Shown here one piece after another: positions 1 through 5,715 of a DNA stretch of 5,715 bases. Position 1 is the first letter of the stretch. Each line of letters opens with the position of its first letter. The notes under the pieces were generated by a model. That model did not search any database. It was given only the letters and a program-made list of their open reading frames with translations, and was not told the DNA's origin. The stretch is taken from the NCBI GenBank assembly GCA_023864145.1, contig JAIVER010000098.1:1-5715 (forward strand), given 5' to 3'. Position numbers and translations under genes: made by a program. The stretch is from Thiohalomonas sp. (GTDB taxonomy: Bacteria > Pseudomonadota > Gammaproteobacteria > GRL18).

Positions 1-113
1 GAAGGTTCCCATGATCGCTCAGGCTTTAAGAATTCATGAAACCAGCATATTACGTCACATTAAAGACTACAAAGGCTCAGAAAAGCTAAGCACTAAAAGT
101 GGCGACTCGTCTA
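1..113 (+). pseudogene. IS630-family transposase, internal fragment of the N-terminal HTH region
   Basis: The frame starting at position 11 reads MIAQALRIHETSILRHIKDY and then a segment ending KLSTKSGDSS. This resembles the N-terminal helix-turn-helix of IS630-family transposases, where an IAxAL..DExT.RRH.KDY helix is followed by a KL.PENGGS-like linker. That match is from memory of the family, not from a search. No start codon of the original gene is visible because the fragment runs off the left edge. On the right it stops at the palindromic repeat, before the rest of the DNA-binding region and the whole DDE catalytic domain. Bases 1-9 read EGS in frame 1, which fits the EGWS that usually precedes this helix, but the match then moves to frame 2. 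A small deletion near positions 6-10 is therefore likely. It is a relic, not a functional gene. It points toward slmA, opposite to the operon. Confidence 0.65.
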
Positions 114-160
114 TACCCAATCAACTTGAAAATGCAGGATCGAACACTTGGAAATTATCA

Positions 161-1283
<1,123 letters not shown>

Positions 1284-1285
1284 TT

Positions 1286-1313
1286 ATTATAACTGTGTTA
1301 AACCTATGGTCAC
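1286..1313 (-). promoter_or_regulatory. Candidate sigma70 promoter for argB
   Basis: On the minus strand the -10 hexamer TATAAT (1286-1291) matches the consensus perfectly. GTGACC (1308-1313) matches the -35 TTGACA at four of six positions, with 16 bp between them. Transcription would begin near 1279, leaving a leader of only about 11 bases that still holds AGAGA ahead of the argB ATG. The region is very AT-rich, so a chance TATAAT is possible. The gap is the largest between intact genes in the operon, which fits an internal promoter allowing argB to be expressed apart from algC. No arginine-operator palindrome was identified. Confidence 0.4.
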
Positions 1314-1334
1314 TTATTTTACACATAGCTTTAT

Positions 1335-3746
1335 TTAAAAGGGGAATTCCAGTGTTGGTTCAATAGTCAGAACAGCATCTTTAAAAGTCATTGCAATACG
1401 TTGTAAAGCAGCTTCATTCTCAGCTTCAAAACGCATAGTTAAATTTTCACTAGTATTGGATGATCTTACGAGCCCCCAACCATCTGAATATTCAACGCGA
1501 ATGCCATCAATGGTAATAATCTTACCATCACTAAAAATACTCAAATCTTTATTTATCTGCTCCATAATAGCTTTACTATTCTCAGCAGCAATAAGAATTT
1601 CCGGAGTATTTAATGAATCAGGAAGCTCTGCAAAAATTTGCCGTGATTTTCTTAAATCAATGGATAGAATTTCAAGTACTCTGGCAGCAACAAATAAGGC
1701 ATCATCAAAACCAAACCAGCGTTCTTTAATAAAGATATGGCCACTCATTTCACCGGCAAGCAATGCCCCTGTTTCCAGCAATTTACTTTTCATAAATGAA
1801 TGTCCACTTTTACACAGAAGTGCATTACCACCCAGCTCACTGATAAATTTTTCTAACTTCCAAGTTGATTTAACATCATACAAAATAGTCGCATCTTTAT
1901 TTCTGGACAATATATCTTTTGCCAAAAGCATAAGAATTCGATCCGGCCAGATGATTTCACCCCCAGATGAAACCAATCCAATTCTATCGCCATCACCATC
2001 AAAAGCGATACCGATATCAGCCCTGATCTCAGTTACTTTTTGAATTAATTCACTCATATTTTCAGGACGACTGGGATCAGGGTCATGAACTGGGAAGTTA
2101 CCATCAACTTCACTATTTAGAGCTGTGACCTTACAACCTAGTTGTTCAAAAAATGCCGAGGCAAATTTTCCTGTCACGCCATTGGCTGAATCGATCACAA
2201 TATTCATTGGCCTGCCTAAAATAACATTACCTGTTATCTTAGTGATGTATTCTTCTAATATATTGAATTGAGATAATTCACCTGCTCCTGAAACACGCTC
2301 ACCAGCAATGACTTTCTTTTTCAGCTTCTGCAAATGTATATCGCTATAGCTATGCCCTGTCAGCATAATCTTTATGCCATTATAGTCAGCCGGATTGTGA
2401 CTGGCAGTCACAATAAGACCATTACCATCGGTCTTGGTAATAGCAGAAAAATAGAGTATTGGACTGGTTACCATACCAATATCAAGTACGTTGATACCGC
2501 TTTCTAATAATGCATCGATGATTGCTTTAACTAATTCAGGACTGCTATTGCGCCCATCACAGCCAATTGAAATTTGCGTCTGCTGCAGCTCTGACATCTC
2601 TTTGGCAATGCCATAAGCAATTTTCTGAAAAATGTCAGCATTAATAAACTCACCAACCACACCACGAATATCATAGGCTCTAAATATTTTTTCTGTAATA
2701 AGATCTAAATACTCCGACTCAGAGTTATCATCAACAGTAATACCAGTATCTTTTCTGTAGATAACATCAGTGACTTCTTCACTGCGGGTAATATTAGGTG
2801 AGTTATGTGTTGTGGCGACTTGTTTAACAATTTGATTCTTTTGCCTTACCGGTAAAGCAACAACATAGTTGTCTGATTTATAACTCTTAATAATTATAAA
2901 TAAAAAGAACAGTGATGTAACAATTGCTATAGATCCCAGAGCGAGAGACACAATAACCAGCCATATAGAAGAAAGTGGGGGTTTATTGGTTTGTTCTACT
3001 GGCCAGAACTTAACGATCCACTGAGTATTTTGTAATTTTTTTGACACAAACATGGGCATATTTTTTAACGATTGGTCACCGGCTTTCACCAGCAATAACG
3101 ATTTACCTGAGAAGCGTTGTACAATTTCAAGGTAGCCTGTTTCTGTTTTAAATTCTTTTATCAATTGCTTGATAAATTGCTTCGGTATTTTGGCTACAAT
3201 ATAACCAATAAGCACTTCTTTTTTTAAATCAAAATCGGTATAAGTCGCTTTCTTAATAAAGACCAATCGAGAATCATCACTCTTCAGCCCGTGAACTTCA
3301 ATTTTTATATCATTTTTTGAATGGTTTTTACTGGCTTCTTTTAATTCATTTAAAAGGGATAAAATGCTATAGCCCATTGCTGGATTATCAATAATATCAT
3401 CATCTTTAAAATCTGCACTGACAATTTCAACAAGCGCTTGCTCTCCTAAACGAGCTGCCAAATCCGTTTTTAAAACATCTTGCCAGGTAGGATCATTAAA
3501 GATTTTAATGTACTCCGCATCGTTTAAAATATAATTAAAATTGCTGATTTTTTTTGCCAGCACCTGACTTGACTGTTTAACCTGGACAGCAAGATCTTGC
3601 TTTGCTTTGTTTTCAAGTTGCTGCAGATATTGTTTTTCTGCACTTTCTTTGCTTATTGCTGCCCCATAAAACAACGCCAGGGCAGCAATAAGCAACACAA
3701 AGATAAGAACTAGTTGACATAAAAAGCCCTTTTTTTCAACATCCAT
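1335..3746 (-). CDS. algC: Membrane-anchored phosphomannomutase/phosphoglucomutase (long AlgC)
   Basis: AlgC interconverts 6-phospho and 1-phospho forms of mannose and glucose, supplying precursors for LPS and exopolysaccharide. The protein is 803 aa. Residues 8-31 form a membrane segment (LCQLVLIFVLLIAALALFYG), about 32-257 a probable periplasmic domain with a coiled N-terminal part, and 259-287 a second membrane segment. A linker follows, then the alpha-D-phosphohexomutase core from about 354. The core holds all four active-site loops: TASHNP (447-452, phosphoserine S449), DGDGDR (583-588, metal binding), GEMSGH (665-670, sugar binding, followed by KERWFGFDD) and RSSNTSENL (761-769, phosphate binding). 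The core is co-linear with Pseudomonas AlgC, and long forms with such an extension occur in other gammaproteobacteria. No ATG, GTG or TTG lies in frame between the second membrane segment and the YDIRG motif, so a separate soluble form from an internal start is unlikely. There is no clear Shine-Dalgarno sequence. The start overlaps orf42 by 11 bases, suggesting coupled translation. Confidence 0.95.
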   Translation of the reverse strand: MDVEKKGFLCQLVLIFVLLIAALALFYGAAISKESAEKQYLQQLENKAKQDLAVQVKQSSQVLAKKISNFNYILNDAEYIKIFNDPTWQDVLKTDLAARLGEQALVEIVSADFKDDDIIDNPAMGYSILSLLNELKEASKNHSKNDIKIEVHGLKSDDSRLVFIKKATYTDFDLKKEVLIGYIVAKIPKQFIKQLIKEFKTETGYLEIVQRFSGKSLLLVKAGDQSLKNMPMFVSKKLQNTQWIVKFWPVEQTNKPPLSSIWLVIVSLALGSIAIVTSLFFLFIIIKSYKSDNYVVALPVRQKNQIVKQVATTHNSPNITRSEEVTDVIYRKDTGITVDDNSESEYLDLITEKIFRAYDIRGVVGEFINADIFQKIAYGIAKEMSELQQTQISIGCDGRNSSPELVKAIIDALLESGINVLDIGMVTSPILYFSAITKTDGNGLIVTASHNPADYNGIKIMLTGHSYSDIHLQKLKKKVIAGERVSGAGELSQFNILEEYITKITGNVILGRPMNIVIDSANGVTGKFASAFFEQLGCKVTALNSEVDGNFPVHDPDPSRPENMSELIQKVTEIRADIGIAFDGDGDRIGLVSSGGEIIWPDRILMLLAKDILSRNKDATILYDVKSTWKLEKFISELGGNALLCKSGHSFMKSKLLETGALLAGEMSGHIFIKERWFGFDDALFVAARVLEILSIDLRKSRQIFAELPDSLNTPEILIAAENSKAIMEQINKDLSIFSDGKIITIDGIRVEYSDGWGLVRSSNTSENLTMRFEAENEAALQRIAMTFKDAVLTIEPTLEFPF

Positions 3747-3864
3747 GGGGATGTGTTCTTTTTTTTTTATGTTTCTTTGAACGAAGTTCTTCTAGTTCTT
3801 CTTTGCGTTTTGCAACCGATTCTTCCTGAATCATCGCCCTAATTTTTTCTTTTGTTTTATTCAT
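3736..3864 (-). CDS. Unrecognised 42-aa Lys/Glu-rich protein between dut and algC
   Basis: I do not recognise this protein. From the ATG at 3864 it begins MNKTKEKIRAMIQEESVAKR. An ELEEL segment and a lysine/histidine-rich tail ending HPHGC follow. The first 30 residues are highly charged, with heptad-like spacing that suggests a single helix or short coiled coil. The tail is strongly basic. No signal peptide or membrane segment is visible. A GGAAG tract lies about 8 bases upstream of the ATG. The frame is open further upstream, but only through codons shadowing the end of dut, so the short form is preferred. It lies 34 bases after the dut stop, and its TGA falls inside the algC start region (algC ATG at 3744-3746, TGA at 3736-3738). 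That arrangement fits translational coupling to algC. Its lysine codons include an A10 run (T10 on the plus strand, 3759-3768). It may be a real small protein, a leader for algC, or the displaced N-terminus of a longer AlgC. Confidence 0.55.
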   Translation of the reverse strand: MNKTKEKIRAMIQEESVAKRKEELEELRSKKHKKKRTHPHGC

Positions 3865-3898
3865 AAAATCAGCTTCCGCCTGCTTTATCGCTAATGAG

Positions 3899-4354
3899 TT
3901 AGTGACTTCCAGTGTGCCCAAAAGCACCATCACCCCGGTCGCTTTCTTCAAAAGATTCAACGATATTAAAATTAGCCTGTAGAACCGGCACAAAAACTAG
4001 CTGTGCAATCCGCTCTCCGGGCTTAATAATAAACGTGGTGTTACCACGATTCCAACATGAAACAAAGAGCTGCCCCTGATAATCTGAATCAATCAATCCC
4101 ACCAGGTTACCTAATACAATACCATGTTTATGCCCTAATCCTGAACGAGGCAATATAATAGCCGCCATATTATTATTGGCTATATGAATGGCAATACCGG
4201 TTGGAATTAAAAGTGTTTCTCCTGGAAGCAGCTCTTTATCCTCATCCAATATTGCTCTCAGGTCCATACCCGCTGAGCCATCTGTGGCATACTCCGGCAT
4301 AGAAAACTCATTCCCCACTCTGGGATCAAGAATTTTAACATCAACTTCATTCAT
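3899..4354 (-). CDS. dut: Deoxyuridine 5'-triphosphate nucleotidohydrolase (dUTPase)
   Basis: Dut hydrolyses dUTP to dUMP and pyrophosphate, keeping uracil out of DNA and feeding thymidylate synthesis. The 151-aa protein has the usual length for the trimeric bacterial enzyme and aligns throughout with E. coli Dut. All five family motifs are present: AGMDLRA (28-34), [10 protein letters not shown] (69-78), [13 protein letters not shown] (82-94) with the catalytic aspartate in the IDSD segment, GERIAQLVF (113-121), and [10 protein letters not shown] (140-149), the flexible P-loop-like tail that closes over the nucleotide. The ATG at 4354 has an AAGGA tract about 12 bases upstream, longer than ideal spacing. 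It follows coaBC after a 36-base AT-rich gap without a terminator, so the two are probably co-transcribed, as in E. coli and Pseudomonas. Confidence 0.97.
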   Translation of the reverse strand: MNEVDVKILDPRVGNEFSMPEYATDGSAGMDLRAILDEDKELLPGETLLIPTGIAIHIANNNMAAIILPRSGLGHKHGIVLGNLVGLIDSDYQGQLFVSCWNRGNTTFIIKPGERIAQLVFVPVLQANFNIVESFEESDRGDGAFGHTGSH

Positions 4355-4390
4355 AGCTTATTAGTGTCCTTAAAAATATCATTAATTTAA

Positions 4391-5626
4391 TTAATCTTTC
4401 GCTACTAAGGATAGTACAATTTCATCAATTAACTGCCTGGCTAATTGTTTTTTACTGGCATAGGGTAACTTTTTATAGCCGTCATTATGCCAGAATAAAT
4501 GCAGCTCATTATTATCTGCTTCAAAGCCTTGTGATTCTCCAACTTTATTGGCAGCAATCATATCCAGATTTTTTCGTTGTAACTTATCAAGTGCGTATTT
4601 TTCAAGATCATTAGTTTCAGCAGCAAAACCAATAGTCATTGGTTTATCTTTCAAGGCCGCAACATCGGCTAAAATATTAGGATTTTTTACCAGTTCAATG
4701 GTGAGAGTATCAGTATTCTTTTTTATTTTATTAAGCACTTTTTTAACTGGACGATAATCAGCAACAGCTGCTGTGGCAATAAAAATATCAATATCGTCAA
4801 TTACTTGAAATACTGCATCATGCATTTGTTCTGCACTACGCACCCGTATTAATCCAATACTATCAGGTGCATCTAAAGCCACAGGACCACTGATCAAAAG
4901 CACTTCTGCACCGTATTGCTGTGCAGCCTGTGCGATGGCATAGCCCATTTTTCCACTACTACGATTACTCACATAGCGAACGGGATCAATATCTTCAATT
5001 GTTGGGCCGGCAGTAATCAATACACGCTTGCCTTCTAATAAATGTGGGTCTGACAGGTCATTATTGGTCACTATTGAAGCCAATAGATTAGCACAACAGC
5101 TTAACAACTGGGCAGGCTCTTTCATTCTACCCGCTCCAATATCACCACAGGCTTGCTCACCTTCTCCAGGCCCGCAAACTAAAACACCTGTTCGGTTCAA
5201 TAATATGTCAATATTTTTCTGTGTTGCCTCGCTATGCCACATTTGCTGATTCATAGCCGGAGCAATTAATAGGGGTGCCTTACTGGCTAGAGATAGAGTC
5301 GATAATAAATCATCAGCCATTCCATGAGCAATTTTAGCAATACTATTAGCTGTAGCAGGTGCTATCAGAATTAAATCAGCCCAGCGAGCTAATTCGATAT
5401 GCCCCATCCCTGCTTCAGCATCAAGATCAAATAAAACACTGCGTACCTGTCTGCCTGATAAGGCCTGAAAAGTAAGAGCCCCTACAAACGCTAATGCAGC
5501 CTGAGTCATTACAACCTGTACCTGCGCACCCTGCTTTATTAACAGGCGCACCAGTTCAGCAGACTTGTAGGCGGCAATTCCACCACAAACTCCTAAAATG
5601 ATCTTTTTATTTTTAAAAACTGTCAT
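4391..5626 (-). CDS. coaBC: Bifunctional phosphopantothenoylcysteine decarboxylase / phosphopantothenate-cysteine ligase
   Basis: CoaBC carries out two steps of coenzyme A synthesis: CTP-dependent coupling of 4'-phosphopantothenate with cysteine (C-terminal CoaB), then decarboxylation to 4'-phosphopantetheine (N-terminal flavoprotein CoaC). With the ATG at 5626 the protein is 411 aa. The CoaC half shows GVCGGIAAYK (12-21), GHIELARWADL (75-85) with the catalytic histidine H76, PAMNQQMW (123-130) and QACGDIGAGRM (158-168) with C160. The CoaB half begins near 198 with GKRVLITAGPTIEDIDPVR, then SNRSSGKMG (220-228), ATAAVADYRP (284-293) and a lysine cluster near 300. Both active sites look intact. 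The ATG is chosen because MTVFKNKKIILG matches the start of homologues. A TTG at 5638 adds four residues but lies inside the repeat. Everything visible upstream is repeat sequence, with only a weak GAG before the ATG, so its native ribosome-binding site and promoter seem to be replaced. Confidence 0.97.
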   Translation of the reverse strand: MTVFKNKKIILGVCGGIAAYKSAELVRLLIKQGAQVQVVMTQAALAFVGALTFQALSGRQVRSVLFDLDAEAGMGHIELARWADLILIAPATANSIAKIAHGMADDLLSTLSLASKAPLLIAPAMNQQMWHSEATQKNIDILLNRTGVLVCGPGEGEQACGDIGAGRMKEPAQLLSCCANLLASIVTNNDLSDPHLLEGKRVLITAGPTIEDIDPVRYVSNRSSGKMGYAIAQAAQQYGAEVLLISGPVALDAPDSIGLIRVRSAEQMHDAVFQVIDDIDIFIATAAVADYRPVKKVLNKIKKNTDTLTIELVKNPNILADVAALKDKPMTIGFAAETNDLEKYALDKLQRKNLDMIAANKVGESQGFEADNNELHLFWHNDGYKKLPYASKKQLARQLIDEIVLSLVAKD

Positions 5627-5627
5627 A

Positions 5628-5715
5628 TACTCAATCAACTTGAAAATGCAGGATCGAAGACTTGGAAATTATCATTAATTCGAGAATCTAATGATTTTCC
5701 AATGCTCGGTAAAAT
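5628..5715. mobile_element. Palindromic MITE-like element, copy 2, degenerate and abutting the coaBC ATG
   Basis: Bases 5628-5677 match the left arm of copy 1 at 48 of 50 positions (TACTC for TACCC, AAGAC for AACAC). The 11-base spacer at 5678-5688 (ATTCGAGAATC) is the exact reverse complement of the copy 1 spacer, so the two copies lie in opposite orientation. The second arm starts TAATGAT at 5689 and continues as TTTCCAA, then TGCTCGGT, where TGTTCGAT is expected. It has lost a few bases, and from about 5711 it no longer matches. The window ends there, so its true end cannot be seen. A TA lies next to the left end at 5626-5627, and its T is the complement of the A of the coaBC ATG. Any transcript starting outside the element would carry a short hairpin in the coaBC leader. 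No convincing outward promoter was found in it. Confidence 0.8.

Noticed and set aside
1300..1330. Possible terminator between algC and argB (CTATG...CATAG)
   Set aside because: The stem is only five pairs around a 15-base loop, and no clean U-tract follows on the operon strand.
1456..2043. Plus-strand open frame of 195 codons opposite algC
   Set aside because: It lies wholly antisense to the conserved mutase core, shows no family resemblance and has composition expected of a shadow frame.
3865..3993. Longer version of the small ORF starting at 3993
   Set aside because: The extra residues are the out-of-frame shadow of the dut C-terminus, whose protein motifs are conserved in the other frame.
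5627..5638. TTG at 5638 as the true coaBC start
   Set aside because: The four added residues are encoded by the repeat, while the ATG at 5626 matches the N-terminus of homologues. The TTG remains possible only as an alternative.
5628..5715. Outward -35/-10 promoter inside repeat copy 2 driving coaBC
   Set aside because: A GATAAT hexamer is present on the minus strand, but no acceptable -35 lies 16-18 bases upstream.

Overview
The window is an AT-rich stretch of a gammaproteobacterial chromosome. The evidence is the conserved order coaBC-dut-algC-argB-slmA, all read on the minus strand, with proteins that align closely in my memory to Pseudomonas and E. coli homologues. I cannot name genus or species from the sequence.

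Layout from left to right: (1) 1-113, an internal fragment of an IS630-type transposase on the plus strand, cut off at both ends; (2) 114-223, an almost perfect 110-bp palindrome flanked by TA, interpreted as a miniature inverted-repeat element; (3) 161-364 minus, a broken slmA whose TetR-type recognition helix is cut by that palindrome; (4) argB at 354-1268 minus; (5) a 66-bp gap with a likely argB promoter; (6) a long, membrane-anchored algC at 1335-3746 minus; (7) an unrecognised 42-codon Lys/Glu-rich ORF at 3736-3864 minus, overlapping the algC start; (8) dut at 3899-4354 minus; (9) coaBC at 4391-5626 minus; (10) 5628-5715, a second, degenerate copy of the palindrome abutting the coaBC start codon.

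The transcription order is coaBC, dut, orf42, algC, argB, slmA'. The gaps are short or overlapping, so this looks like an operon, with argB probably also having its own promoter. The genes are housekeeping: coenzyme A synthesis (CoaBC), dUTP removal and dUMP supply (Dut), hexose-1-phosphate supply for cell-surface polysaccharide (AlgC), arginine synthesis (ArgB) and, when intact, nucleoid occlusion of cell division (SlmA).

The most interesting signal is the palindromic repeat family. Two copies, whose central spacers lie in opposite orientation, bracket the operon. One has removed the end of slmA and joins it to an IS630 remnant. The other supplies the whole visible 5' region of coaBC, directly up to its ATG. 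A second point of interest is the A10 run in orf42: loss of a single A would fuse orf42 in frame to AlgC.
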